DNA of 64,000 nucleotides from Orobanche coerulescens (Eukaryota > Streptophyta > Magnoliopsida > Lamiales > Orobanchaceae): positions 119,221,501 to 119,285,500 of the forward strand of contig CM065804.1 in assembly GCA_033398695.1 (NCBI GenBank), written 5' to 3'. Shown one piece after another: positions 1 through 9,631 of the stretch; position 1 is the first letter of the stretch, and the number at the start of each line of letters is the position of its first letter. A program made the position numbers and the translations under genes. A model generated the notes under the pieces. That model did not search any database, was not told the origin of the DNA, and worked only from the letters and a program-made list of their open reading frames with translations.

Positions 1-544
1 GTATGTCCATTAAGTCGTGTAAATTTTCTACGAGTATAGATAAGTTTTATGGGATGACCTTAAGATTAAGGCCACTCTTACGGGTTCAAAGTCGCCTAGT
101 TGGTCAAGACAGCATCATGACTAGGCATTATGAGTGACGACCCGTGCCTCGGTCGCGCGGGATTCTCGACGCCTGTCGGGCGCCGACGCACGCTGTGACG
201 CACGGTGCCCGACAGTGTGATCTTCCACTAATTCGATCATAACTTCTTCGTCCGAACTCCGATTGGCTCGTCGTTTGAACCGTTGGAAAGCTAACTCAAA
301 TCTCCATAATACTGTTAATTTTCAGAATTTTTTAACATCCCAAAAATTCGTGGTGATTTTTTCAAAGTTGATACTTGTCCACGACACCTCCGAGAAAATG
401 TCCAATCTCGTCTCTACTAACATTTCCGGTATCCCTTTCTTATTTTAAATATTCCAAGACCAGAAATGTATCTCCAATACATTCAAATAAATTTACAAGT
501 CCCGTATTTAGTCGGTATGTATTCCTAAAATTTAGGATATTACA
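1..544 (-). mobile_element. Element Z: LTR fragment of a Ty3/gypsy-like element, minus strand, cut by the window edge
   Basis: The boundary with the satellite at 544/545 reads TTACA then satellite sequence. On the minus strand this is TGTAATATCC, the same kind of LTR start seen in elements D and E. The stretch contains the words ATAACTTC, GTCCGAACTCCG and GTTGGAAAGC, of a type common in plant gypsy LTRs. A GC-rich stem (173-180 pairing with 208-215) lies inside. No primer site, coding region or second LTR is visible. Short open frames here are not gene-like. The satellite side of a target duplication would be ATCGA at 545-549, but the other end lies outside the window. Confidence 0.6.
173..215. 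repeat. GC-rich inverted repeat in LTR Z
   Basis: CTGTCGGG at 173-180 pairs with CCCGACAG at 208-215. The interval between holds GACGCACG twice (184-191 and 198-205). It resembles the GC-rich palindrome clusters found in the other LTR families of this window, but here I do not see a clear TATA box next to it. Confidence 0.5.
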
Positions 545-1127
545 ATCGAGGTGGCCCATTTTTGGGTATTTTTTTCATAATTTGTCCCTATGGATTTATA
601 AGACTGAATACGTGTTTATTTGAAGTCATCCGGAGCCGAATCAGAGCTGATATGGTTGGAACTCAGTTTTCGGATAATTCTCATAGAGGGTAGTACACGG
701 GTTATGGAGGAAAATTGAGGCGGCCCATTTTTTGGATATTTTTTCATAATTTGTCCATATGGATTTATAAAATTGAATACGCATTTATTTGGATTCATCC
801 GGACCAGAATCGGAGCTGATACAGCCGGAACTCGATTTTCGGATAATTTTCATAGGGGGTAGGACACGAGTTATGGAGGAAAATTGAGGTGGCTCATTTT
901 TGGATAGTTTTTCATAATTTGTCTCTATGGATTTATAAAATTAAATCCGTGTTTATTTGGGGTCATCTAATGCCAAATCGAAGTTGATACGACTAGAACT
1001 CGATTTTTATATAATTCTCATATTGGGTAGTACACATGTTATGGAGGAAAATTTAGGTGGCCCATTTTTTGGATATATTTTCATAATTTGTCCTTGTGGA
1101 TTTATAAAATTGAATACGCGTTTATTT
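545..1127. repeat. Satellite array, left block (about 3.5 monomers)
   Basis: Four monomer classes follow in order: a partial class 1, class 2 from about 691, class 3 from about 861 and class 4 from about 1026, each near 168 bp. The block is cut at 1127 by element A and resumes at 18167 in the same monomer, after the duplicated TATTT. It closely resembles 20280-20700 and 41040-41635. Open frames inside are by-products of the repeat and are not annotated as genes. Confidence 0.9.
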
Positions 1128-1279
1128 TGTAATACCCGAGATTTCTGTTATGTAATTGGAACTTGTGATATTGTAATAATTGTACTTTTGTCTGAGTATT
1201 ATTCTCCGTATTTCATAATCCGATGTTGTCGAGCGTATAATTTCGTATATGTGATATAAAGATTGTAATTCTGTGCATG

Positions 1280-1567
1280 TAGCGCATGCTATAAAGGCAC
1301 GGTAGCGACGCTAACATGGATTCATAGCGCACGCTCTGAGTGTCATTAGCGCACGCTATGCGTGGTCGATCGATTGAGACGTGCGGTAGGTGAGATCTGG
1401 CCGGGGACCCTTGTCGGATTGTGTCGAATGAACACGGACGGCTTTCGGGAAAAGCCAAGTCAACGCCTTAGCGCACGCTACGAGACATGTGAATAGCGCA
1501 CGCTAAGTGCCGACTCGATTAAGTCGAGGCAAATTAGCGCACGCTACGAGGTGGACTAGCGCGCTAA
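1280..1567. promoter_or_regulatory. Palindrome cluster upstream of the TATA box, LTR A
   Basis: At least seven copies or near copies of TAGCGCACGCTA occur, for example near 1325, 1347, 1469, 1493 and 1533, ending in a TAGCGCGCTA variant near 1557. The TATA box follows about 12 bp later. The position suggests U3 promoter elements; binding by any protein is inference. Confidence 0.6.
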
Positions 1568-1578
1568 TAGCCATTTAT

Positions 1579-1586
1579 TATAAATA
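1579..1586 (+). promoter_or_regulatory. TATA box, LTR A (5' copy)
   Basis: TATAAATA followed by GGACAGC. It lies 450 bp into the LTR, directly after the palindrome cluster. The 3' LTR has the same box at 16292-16299. Confidence 0.6.
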
Positions 1587-1783
1587 GGACAGCATCCTAT
1601 TCGTGATTTCAGTTCTTCTCCTCCCATAACCCGAACTCTTACACTTAGAACATAACTCCTTTCGTCCTAAACACTTCGTATCAACCTCCTGGTTCGAGAT
1701 TGAAGATCGTATATCATTGGAGATTGGTGTTCAAGCCTTCGGTGTTGGATTGCTTCATTTTCCTCCGTGTTCTTCACTACTTT

Positions 1784-1792
1784 GAGGTAGGT
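1784..1792 (+). promoter_or_regulatory. Splice-donor-like site in the leader, LTR A
   Basis: GAG/GTAGGT sits about 207 nt after the TATA box. Five other LTR families here have a donor-like word at a similar distance. No matching acceptor was identified, so splicing is inferred only. Confidence 0.35.
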
Positions 1793-2252
1793 GATTCTTC
1801 ACCGATGTTAGTAATGTTACTAAGGAAGTTTGAATCATGTTTGGATAGCAAGTATTTCGTTATAATCGGTCATCACATGTTAGAAGGATACTTTTGACGT
1901 ATCGGCACTATATATCGTATGAACCTTTGAACCATCTTATTATAAGGACTCCTAAGCATGTTCAAATCGATTTATGATCAGTAATCGGATATTACCCAGT
2001 TGCTACGTTGTACACGTTGGAATCTTGTGTTTTGGAACGTAAGACGATCGGAACTTAGATTATTTCTTGAAGATCGTAGATGGATTATGATATGGAGATG
2101 ACTATCCGTATATTTGTATTTCATAATCATAAAACTTCCACAAACCTTATTAGCATGATATGCCCGAGGATAACTTGTATTATCACGGTAGAATTCATGA
2201 GTTCTTCATCATTCAACCCAGTTTTCGGTTTGCAGTATTCTGCCATGCAAAA

Positions 2253-2447
2253 TTAGCGCACGCTAACATGTGTGAGTTAACGTGCGCTATCGGGGTTCAG
2301 TTAACGCACGAAACGTGCGTAGCGTACGTTATGAGACCAGCCGGGTCAGACTGCCAGTCCGTGGCTAGCGCACGCTAGTCTTATACGATAGCGTACGCTA
2401 ACAGTCCGGCTTAGCGCACGTTACGTAGAGTACGTAGCGCGCGCTAA
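2253..2447. repeat. Second palindrome cluster, downstream of the TATA box, LTR A
   Basis: TTAGCGCACGCTAA at 2253-2266 and about seven further variants follow, ending in the perfect palindrome TAGCGCGCGCTA at 2435-2446. Only LTR A has a clear second cluster downstream of its TATA box. Confidence 0.6.
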
Positions 2448-2820
2448 GCAATCCAGACAGATTGATTATTTTGAGCTTTTCGGCCGTAGGCCGAATTGTT
2501 AGGCCATTGTTCGACTTGAGATGATTTGTATATCATTCCTTTTGTTAAGGTTCGAGCTTGCTACGTTGATCGAAGGAGGCGACCTTCGAGTGGGTTGAGA
2601 TCATTGAAGTATATCGTTTCTTGCCATCTTCGAGGCAAGTATCGTGATATGTTAATATTGGTATTTTTGGAGCATGCGTATGATTATTCATGATGTTGAA
2701 CATGATATTTACTTCGTTGATTTGCCATGGTATTCGTTACATAGTGTTTATATGTTCATGTTGATGAACATAATGATTTGGCATATGTGTATGCATGAGT
2801 TGTGTTTGTATACGTTGTAC

Positions 2821-2990
2821 GATCTATGCTGAGGGCGCTGGATCGGATGTCCACCTCGTGTTGGTCCGACGGGATCATCTTGGGATCTAGGCTGAGGGCG
2901 CCTGGATCATTGGACGGGTTATTTCCACCTCGTGTTGGTCCGACGGGATCATCTTGGGATCTATGCTGAGGGCGCTGGATCATTGGAATA
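2821..2990. repeat. Minisatellite in LTR A (about 2.5 units of 63-74 bp)
   Basis: Units start with GATCTATGCTGAGGGCG at 2821, 2884 and 2958. Each of the full units contains TTGGTCCGACGGGATC. The 3' LTR carries the same array at about 17520-17690. The GGTCCGACGGG core recurs in the LTR of D (minus strand) and, as GGACCGACGGG, in F. Confidence 0.8.
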
Positions 2991-3104
2991 CCCATGTTGT
3001 GTAATGGAATCTTGTAGATTCGCATTGTCGGATTCCGGTAGCGGAAGTCCGTGTGGTGTATCTTGTTATGTATTGTTGATGCATATTCGAATTGTTTAAT
3101 ATGA

Positions 3105-3146
3105 TACTTGTACTAGCATCGTTTTGCTAACCCCTTCGGGGGTGGA
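3105..3146 (+). promoter_or_regulatory. Conserved LTR hairpin module, LTR A
   Basis: ACTTGTACTAGC is followed by TTTGCTAACCCCTTCGGGGGTGG. CCCC and GGGG form a short stem closed by TTC. The same order (ACTTGCACTAGC, GCTAACCCC, loop, GGGG) occurs in C, D and F. RNA 3'-end formation or termination is a possible role but is inference. Confidence 0.45.
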
Positions 3147-3465
3147 CATTTGTTTTGATGTTCGGTAGCCGAGAGCAGAGAAACACGACCGAAGCGTGAC
3201 GGCGAAGGGGTACAGTGATGTTTAGTGTTATTGGAGTTTTGATTTCTTGGTTTGGTTTCTGTACTCGAGTACGCGTGTCTTATTGATATTAATTCGATAT
3301 GGTTGTATTAATTACTCGTTGAACCAGTTGTACGTTTTCACAAACTTGAACTTCCGCAGTATTGATGTCTTAGATTTACTTTTTTTTTAATTAGCCTTGT
3401 AAATCCTTACTTAAAGGGTTTACGGCGCTGTAATTATTCCGAATATCTCGGGGTGTTACAGAATA

Positions 3466-3477
3466 TGGTATCGGAGC
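3466..3477 (+). other. Primer binding site, element A
   Basis: TGGTATCGGAGC begins 5 nt after the 5' LTR. It is one base from TGGTATCAGAGC, the usual plant site complementary to the 3' end of initiator methionine tRNA. About 45 nt of leader remain before element B begins at 3523. Confidence 0.8.
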
Positions 3478-3522
3478 TAAGATTCATGGATATCTTGGCA
3501 GTCGGGTTTTAGTTGGGTCAAT

Positions 3523-4639
3523 TGTTGTTGCCCAAAATATTTATCCGAAGATTAATACTGCTGGAAGACGGACAACAAACAACAATTGCGGGAGCACTTC
3601 CGAGAGAAGATAAATAATACAAGATTTGCCGGGTTTGTTAGGCCCGGGCTTGAATGCTCTCGCGAGATGTTATTAATACGAATATTCGTGGATACAAGTA
3701 TTAATGAGAGAAATCTAAATACAATGAGTGTAAAAAGACTCTGTTAATCCGGCTCTTGAGCGAAGCTTGGTGTTCTTCGTCCCCGCCGGTGATCTGCTCG
3801 AGGAGATGGGTCGGGAGAAGTAAGACCGAAAGAAAGCTGTTGCCAAGAGTTGGAGATTTGCCAAGTGCTTGATGTTTGCTTCTGTATAGTGTGCTTGAAT
3901 CGCAATATTGCTGAAGGAGTGACCAAGTGCAGGGTGCCTTGCTTATATAGGGGCAGCCGGGTCCTGTCCTGTAGTGGCCGATCGTCTGCCGGCCATTAGA
4001 ATAATGTGCCGATCTCACATTTGTCGGGCTAAAGTCCAAATAAGATCTTGTTGTCGGGCTAAAGTCCAAGGAAGAGATCCACACACTGGCGATCCAATAT
4101 GGAGCCATCACGTGTCGAGTCGACCAACATGTGGCCCTACCGACAAGCTTTGGCGGCTGTCTACCGGGTGGAGAGAATCGCGGATGTGGTCAATGGCCCG
4201 AGATTCGCGGATCTTGTCTCGGCCTTTGCACATGGTGCCAGTCTTGAGGCTCGGCCTTCGCCGACTGGATGTCCATCGGTGGTGATCGACATGAGCGGTC
4301 GTCCCTGGCTGATCATCCGAGGTCGTCATCGGCCAGTGGATGGAGGTCGCCAATGGTCGGCCACCAAGGGTCGATCGGCAAATGCCGATAGAGGGTCGCC
4401 AGATGTCGGTCGCCAGGAGTCGGTCGCCGAGTACCGAGAGACGATCGTATCTGAGGTCGATCGCTCGGCACCGGGACTTGTCCTGGGACCTTCGGTTGGC
4501 CAGTCTAGCATGTCCGCTGGGTTAAGGCTCCGTCGCCCGGTCGCTGATCGGCAGGCTTGTCTTGGTCGCTCGGCAGTAAGTCGGTCGCTCGGCCTCGGAG
4601 GCGATCGCCGGTCGGAAGGTGTTAAAACTTGACACAACA
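3523..4639 (-). mobile_element. Element B 3' LTR (left copy)
   Basis: Nearly identical to 6908-8025 except for short differing patches around 4012-4110 and 4150-4175. A minus-strand TATA box (TATATAAG) lies at 3942-3949. Upstream of it on that strand is a 30-bp direct repeat (TGTCGGGCTAAAGTCC at 4022 and 4052), then sequence rich in GGTCGCC and CGATCG. The long open frames here on both strands reflect GC-rich composition. Confidence 0.88.
3942..3949 (-). promoter_or_regulatory. TATA box, LTR B (left copy)
   Basis: TATATAAG on the minus strand, followed by CAAGGCACC. The right LTR has the same box at 7326-7333. Confidence 0.55.
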
Positions 4640-4653
4640 ATTGCCCCCCAGCT
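4640..4653 (-). other. Polypurine tract, element B
   Basis: On the minus strand AGCTGGGGGGCAAT abuts the 3' LTR, the expected plus-strand primer for reverse transcription. It fixes the orientation of B. Confidence 0.7.
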
Positions 4654-5552
4654 TGCTCCTATGTTGAAGACATGGGGCGAGGTGGTTCTTGCTGGTGATC
4701 ATGTACGGATGAGGACGGGCGATCTGAGCTGACTTAGGACTCGGACTTGGGCTATCATGATCGATTGGCTAGCTATCTTTCGGTCTTGTACCTGCAAAAA
4801 CAACATTGGCCGATCCCCCACGGAAACTTGGTGGTTTCGCTTGCTTGAGGAATCGTGCACAGTCGCGGATCTCGATGGACCGACCCCATGACCGTGTCTT
4901 GGTGCACAAAGACAATGAGTGCCTCGTGACTCACTTTATTATGAGGGTCCTCTCTGTAGCCGCGCCGCCTTGTATTTAAACGAAAGGCGTGCGGTCTCGG
5001 TCTAGAGGAGTCCTTGCGGCGGCGTCGGATGAATCAACTCCACGCCCGCGGCTTGTTAGCTCTGCTTCCACCTCGGCTTGACCATGGAGATGGCCGACCT
5101 CGACGGTGTACGTTGAGACGGGGTTGTGGAATGAGTCCACCGATTAATGTTGGAGAGCCCCCGACTACGCCGGCCTCGTATTTAAACGAAGGGCGGGCGA
5201 TCTCGGCCGAAAGGGACCTTGCATGGCGAAGCCGGTTCCATCGATCGCCAGGGGCCATGGCTTTATGATGTGCGGTGGAGGCGATCTTATGCCTTAGTCC
5301 GTCATGTTATATCTTTGGATGTAGATGGCGATCGTGTCCACCGGTTGCCGATGATGTTGCGATCTCCGGAAGATCGGGCGATCGTCGCTCGGCGGCCGAT
5401 CGCTTTATTCGTAGGTCGAAATTGGCGATCGGGCGGCGGCTAGTCACTCATGTTAGAATGGATCAGTAGGCGGGGATCGAGTCCTCCGGCTCTGCTGGGT
5501 AGTAGCGATCGGCCGAGGCTGAGGTCGTCGCGCGGTGCCGATCGTTCTACTC
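4654..5552 (-). other. Non-coding 3' interior of element B
   Basis: No recognisable domain lies between the end of gag and the polypurine tract. The stretch is GC-rich, with many CGATCG and GGCGATCG words and a duplicated phrase (GTATTTAAACGAA at about 4972 and 5179). Open frames occur on both strands but resemble no family I recognise. Confidence 0.6.
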
Positions 5553-6775
5553 CTAGGCCAAGAAGAAGCCTTTGCACAGACAGAAATCTGCGGCTCGCCC
5601 TAAGGCTGCGTAGGTCGTCGGTAGGGTCTTCGTGAGATGCCTGAACATAGGCGAGAAGCCCTGAAAACCTCCTAGGACCGCGTAGAGGGCGGTCTCATCG
5701 CTTACGGGCTCGCCGTTGAGGATGATCATGTCAACCCGGTCGATGTAGTCCAAGTCGGACTCCTGTTCTCCTTGCCTGATCCGCCACATGCGATGGGGAC
5801 CTTCTGGCCGAGCGGCCCTGGTGGCGAAGTATTCCGTGAAGACGTGCGCCAGCTCGTTAAAGGAGCATATGGACCGAGGTGGCAATGAGGTGTACCACCG
5901 GTGGGCGAGGTCGTCTAGCGTCAGAGGGAACATTCGGCACCGGGTCGCGTCCGATGCCCCACACCCGGTCATGTAGATGTTGAACTTGTGCAGGTGTGCT
6001 TGGGGGTCCGATCGCCCCTGGTACACGGGTGTCTGAGGAGGAGCGATCTTGTGCTGTACCGGGGCGAGCTCGATGTCGATCGCGAGCGGCTCGCTCGGCG
6101 CGGCGATCGTCTTGGTGGCGCCTGCACCGGATTGCAGGAGCGCCTTCATGTCGTCGATCTGATGTTGCATTGCGGCGATCGCCGCGGCTCGGCTGCTTGC
6201 GGATCGGCTTTGGGAGCGGGGGCCGAGGCGATCGTGTACCGATCTCCGGACCCCGCTGCTGCCGACCTCGGGAATTTGGCGAGCGGGAGCCAGGCGGCTG
6301 GATCGCCTTGTGGGAGCCGGGTAGGCCGAGCTCCTGGTGACGGATACCAACTCCGTCGTCTCGTAGGCCGGGCCGGATCGCCCGGCCGCTGAGTCGGGTC
6401 GCTGCCCAGGCGATCGAAGACAGACGTGCCCCGGCTGCCGAGCGCCTCTTCTTGCGGGCGAGAGCCTCCTGGCGCTTGCTCGGCCAGTAGTGCCTTAAGC
6501 TTCCGCTTGATCTTCCGGCGAGAGACCGGGGGGGCGGTAGCTGGAGGCGCGTCGAGAGCACTCCGTCGCTCCTGTAGGACGGCCAGGGCCCCTTCGATCT
6601 GTTCCTTGGTTCGGAACCGATCGAGCGAGAGGCTTGGGCCGCCGTCCAGGGACGGGATCGAGCGTCTCTGACCGCGGCGGCTACCTTCCACCATCGGCTC
6701 TGGCTCGGACTGGGACGGAACAGGGGGTTTGGCCGGCTGATCAGCGGCTTTCTTCGACGCGGAGGCGGAAGACAT
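5553..6775 (-). pseudogene. gag: Element B gag (capsid-type domain), frame-shifted
   Basis: The reading starts at ATG 6775 (MSSASASKKAADQP) with a charged, proline-rich N-terminus. It continues in another frame from about 6350 to the stop at 5553; the two open frames overlap at 6146-6350, so one frameshift separates them. The second part holds the retrotransposon gag signature: HLHKFNIYMTGCG, then LAHRWYTSLP, then FTEYFATRAAR, then a RQGEQESDLDYIDR stretch. This matches the capsid region of Tat/Retand-type gag proteins. The product would coat element RNA in cytoplasmic particles. The C-terminus (CKGFFLA) departs from the family and there is no zinc knuckle, so the protein is truncated. The shift could be a real mutation or an assembly error. 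Confidence 0.75.
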
Positions 6776-6888
6776 GATTTCTGAAGGATTTCTTTTGAAG
6801 TGCAGTGAGTGTCACTTCAAATATCTGCCCCGAGAACAGTGAGTGTTCTTCGGGACGGTAGGTGTAAAAATTCGAGGGTTGGATGCGG

Positions 6889-6905
6889 CCCTCCTTCTAG
6901 CGCCA
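6889..6905 (-). other. Primer binding site, element B
   Basis: On the minus strand TGGCGCTAGAAGGAGGG starts two bases inside the 5' LTR boundary. TGGCGCTAGA is a common primer site start for Tat-group gypsy elements of plants. Confidence 0.75.
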
Positions 6906-6907
6906 AT

Positions 6908-8025
6908 TGTTGTTGCCCAAAATATTTATCCGAAGATTAATACTGCTGGAAGACGGACAACAAACAACAATTGCGGGAGCACTTCCGAGAGAAGATAAAT
7001 AATACAAGATTTGCCGGGTTTGTTAGGCCCGGGCTTGAATGCTCTCGCGAGATGTTATTAATATGAATATTCGTGGATACAAGTATTAATGAGAGAAATC
7101 TAAATACAATGAGTGTAAAAAGACTCTGTTAATCCGGCTCTTGAGCGAAGCTTGGTGTTCTTCGTCCCCGCCGGTGATCTGCTCGAGGAGATGGGCCGGG
7201 AGAAGTAAGACCGAAAGAAAGCTGTTGCCAAGAGTTGGAGATTTGCCAAGTGCTTGATGTTTGCTTCTGTATAGTGTGCTTGAATCGCAATATTGCTGAA
7301 GGAGTGACCAAGTGCAGGGTGCCTTGCTTATATAGGGGCAGCCGGGTCCTGTCCTGTAGTGGCCGATCGTCTGCCGGCCATTAGAATAATGTGCCGATCT
7401 CCTGGGCTGTCGGGCTAAAGTCCAAATAAGATCTTGTTGTCGGGCTAAAGTCCAAGGAAGAGGCCGCCACGGTGGGCGATCCAATAAGGAGCCATCACGT
7501 GTCCGGAGTCGATCAACATGTGGCCCTACCGACAAGCTTTCGGCTGTCTACCGGTGGAGAGAATCGCGATCGTGGTCAATGGCCCGAGATTCGCGGATCT
7601 TGTCTCGGCCTTTGCACATGGTGCCAGTCTTGAGGCTCGGCCTTCGCCGACTGGATGTCCATCGGTGGTGATCGACATGAGCGGTCGTCCCTGGCTGATC
7701 ATCCGAGGTCGTCATCGGCCAGTGGATGGAGGTCGCCAATGGTCGGCCACCAAGGGTCGATCGGCAAATGCCGATAGAGGGTCGCCAGATGTCGGTCGCC
7801 AGGAGTCGGTCGCCGAGTACCGAGAGACGATCGTATCTGAGGTCGATCGCTCGGCACCGGGACTTGTCCTGGGACCTTCGGTTGGCCAGTCTAGCATGTC
7901 CGCTGGGTTAAGGCTCCGTCGCCCGGTCGCTGATCGGCAGGCTTGTCTTGGTCGCTCGGCAGTAAGTCGGTCGCTCGGCCTCGGAGGCGATCGCCGGTCG
8001 GAAGGTGTTAAAACTTGACACAACA
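6908..8025 (-). mobile_element. Element B 5' LTR (right copy)
   Basis: 1,118 bp from TGTTGTTGCC to GACACAACA in plus-strand reading. TATA box on the minus strand at 7326-7333. It abuts the broken LTR of element C at 8026 with no spacer. Confidence 0.88.
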
Positions 8026-8065
8026 CATGTATATCAATATACGTATATACATACTTATTTTTAAC

Positions 8066-8135
8066 ATATAAATATATATAATACATATATATATATACAC
8101 ATACATATACATATATATATATATATACATATATA
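8066..8135. repeat. TA/CA-rich microsatellite in LTR C (left)
   Basis: Runs of TATATA and TACATA. The right LTR holds a shorter version at about 13700-13780, plus a separate TA run at 13555-13573. The length difference between copies is ordinary slippage. Confidence 0.7.
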
Positions 8136-8556
8136 CATCCGTATAAACTCATACACTTCAACAACAATGATTTCACGCAGTTACAATTCGTATATCGAGG
8201 TACTTGCCTTGGTAATACGATGCGAAGGAGACGACGAAGGAATAGGTTCCGGTCCGAACAATCCTCTCAAATCCGACCCTAACACAATAATGATATACAA
8301 TCAATCTCACATCATGAATACGAAGAAATCCCTCCTAGTTCTACCCGTTGGGACAATTTATCGAACACCAAGAGTGCGTAGGGAATTGAAATCGGTTAAC
8401 GGTGAACTAACGGGATTTCATCCCAACCAAAAACAAGAAAACCAAGGGTCACGAGAGTACTATCAAAATCTAACAACAACATCGGTTAATTCGGATTAAA
8501 ACACAAGATCACCACCAAACCCTCCCAAAAAAAAATCATACTAGGGTATAAGAGAT

Positions 8557-8564
8557 CTTACCTC
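8557..8564 (-). promoter_or_regulatory. Splice-donor-like site, LTR C (left copy)
   Basis: On the minus strand GAG/GTAAG, about 195 nt after the TATA-like box. The right copy is at 14197-14204. This is the best match to the plant donor consensus in the window together with that of D. Confidence 0.4.
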
Positions 8565-8755
8565 TTGAAGATACAAACCCTATCATCCGAAGAACACGTG
8601 CTAGATCCACAATCCGAGCTACACGATCGAAGGAAGATGAAGAAAAACACACAATCAAAAGGGTGGATGGAGAAGAAATCCCCCTCTCAACCCTCTCTCT
8701 CTCGCGCACGGTGGAAGAAAAGGAGGAAATGAGCGAAAATCGCTGAAAACACCCA

Positions 8756-8761
8756 GTTATA
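8756..8761 (-). promoter_or_regulatory. TATA-like box, LTR C (left copy)
   Basis: Minus-strand GCGCTATAACTGGG directly follows the palindrome cluster. The right copy (14393-14398) reads TATAAT. A weaker box than in the other families. Confidence 0.4.
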
Positions 8762-8776
8762 GCGCTGACCGCATCG

Positions 8777-9095
8777 TGTGCCGCGGCTCAGCTAATCTGT
8801 GCCGCGGCACAGGGCCAAAAATTGCGCCCAGTGGTCGGCTGACCGCTCGTTGTGCCGCGGCTCATTCGGAGTGTGCCGCTCGGACTCGCATGTGCCGCGG
8901 CATCACGGATCGCCGGGCACGCGGTACAGAGGTTTTAGCCGGCAGTGCCACACGGGTGTGCCGCGGCCGGACAAGTGTGCCGCGGCACTGACTTCAGAAG
9001 CCGCGGCGCACAATCCTTGTGCCGCGGCACACGACACTGCTCGGCCAACAACTGGGTAGTATGTGTGCCGCGGCGCACAATCCTTGTGCCGCGGC
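8777..9095. promoter_or_regulatory. GTGCCGCGGCAC palindrome cluster, LTR C (left copy)
   Basis: About eleven copies or variants of the 12-bp palindrome, for example at about 8777, 8799, 8850, 8890, 8956, 8976, 9017, 9062 and 9083. They lie upstream of the TATA-like box on the minus strand. Confidence 0.65.
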
Positions 9096-9594
9096 TCACA
9101 CCCCCCCTCGGGTCCCAAAATGACGAAAAAAGATCCGGAAAGAGAATAAAAGCAATAGGAATCGATATTTGGGCAACAATAACACGAAATGGAAGTACGG
9201 AACCCCAAAACGATCTGAGGTACACAACCAAGGTCGAACCAGGAACAAATTCCTTAAATTTCTAGGAAGTTACAAAAACGGCCCAAACATCCGAAAATCA
9301 CGATACAACGTCGGATTAACAATCCGAAACTCACAACATGTTCTACTCAATCATACGAACTCATGGAAGTAAGAAAATGACGAAATCGAACGAGTTTAAC
9401 GAGAATCAAATGCACATGAGACAAAATATAACACAAGATGAAATTACGTAAAAACATCATCGAGACCCGTCTAAGCGGAGAAACTCCAAGAACAAAATAG
9501 GTTCAGAATTCCAAAACAGTGTCAAGCGAGTTGTCGAAACGGACCTCCGCCGGAAAAATTAAAATTACCGGAAATCGAATTTGCGGGTATTACA

Positions 9595-9610
9595 TTCTAC
9601 CCTCCTTAAA
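9595..9610 (-). other. Polypurine tract, element C
   Basis: Minus-strand TTTTAAGGAGGGTAGAA runs into the 3' LTR start. The 19-bp palindrome AAGTTTCGGGACGAAACTT lies just upstream on that strand (about 9613-9631), as in A, D and F. Confidence 0.7.
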
Positions 9611-9631
9611 AGAAGTTTCGTCCCGAAACTT

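Larger units (their letters stand above)
1128..3460 (+). mobile_element. Element A 5' LTR (2,333 bp)
   Basis: Starts TGTAATACCCGAG and ends GGGGTGTTACA. In order it holds a palindrome cluster (1280-1567), a TATA box (1579), a splice-donor-like GAG/GTAGGT (1784), a second palindrome cluster (2253-2447), an AGGCAAGTAT-like word near 2632, a minisatellite (2821-2990) and a CCCCTTCGGGG hairpin (3130-3140). It matches the 3' LTR along its length; most differences sit in short patches within the palindrome clusters. Confidence 0.93.
3523..8025 (-). mobile_element. Element B: gag-only LTR element (TR-GAG-like), minus strand
   Basis: Two LTRs of 1,117 and 1,118 bp (3523-4639 and 6908-8025) both run from TGTTGTTGCC to GACACAACA in plus-strand reading, giving a TGTTG/CAACA terminal inverted repeat. 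The primer site and polypurine tract show that transcription runs on the minus strand. The interior is only 2.27 kb and contains a gag region but no protease, reverse transcriptase or integrase. Gag-only elements of this kind are known in plants as TR-GAGs. The flanks do not match: TCAAT on the left lies in element A sequence, CATGT on the right in the LTR of element C. This points to recombination between two B copies. Confidence 0.85.
8026..9594 (-). mobile_element. Element C 3' LTR, truncated
   Basis: On the minus strand it starts TGTAATACCCGC at 9594 and breaks off at 8026, exactly at the end of element B. The missing part corresponds to 11910-13673 of the other LTR. It contains the palindrome cluster (8777-9095), a TATA-like box (8756-8761), a donor-like site (8557-8564) and TA-rich microsatellite sequence (8066-8135). 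Confidence 0.87.

Noticed and set aside
36..53. Possible minus-strand TATA box in LTR Z
   Set aside because: Only a weak CATAAAACTTA word is present, and the LTR is too incomplete to judge its place.
1700..1897. 65-codon open frame repeated at 16413-16610
   Set aside because: It lies at the same position of the two LTRs of A. The identity is due to recent duplication of the LTR.
4099..4632. 177-codon plus-strand open frame (and its copy at 7518-8018)
   Set aside because: It lies in the U3 region of LTR B, whose transcription runs on the other strand. Long frames occur on both strands because the sequence is GC-rich with few stop codons.
5857..6561. 234-codon minus-strand frame overlapping the B gag
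   Set aside because: It is a shifted shadow of the gag region; only the frames 6146-6775 and 5553-6350 carry gag-like motifs.
8167..8499. 110-codon open frame, repeated nearly unchanged at 13807-14139
   Set aside because: The two copies belong to the two LTRs of element C, which explains their conservation. The frame is antisense to the element and has no recognised domain.
8777..9095. CRISPR-like array made of GTGCCGCGGCAC repeats with spacers
   Set aside because: The repeats are 12 bp, variable and irregularly spaced, they lie in a plant LTR, and there are no cas genes. The same holds for the TTACGGCCGTAA and TAGCGCACGCTA clusters.
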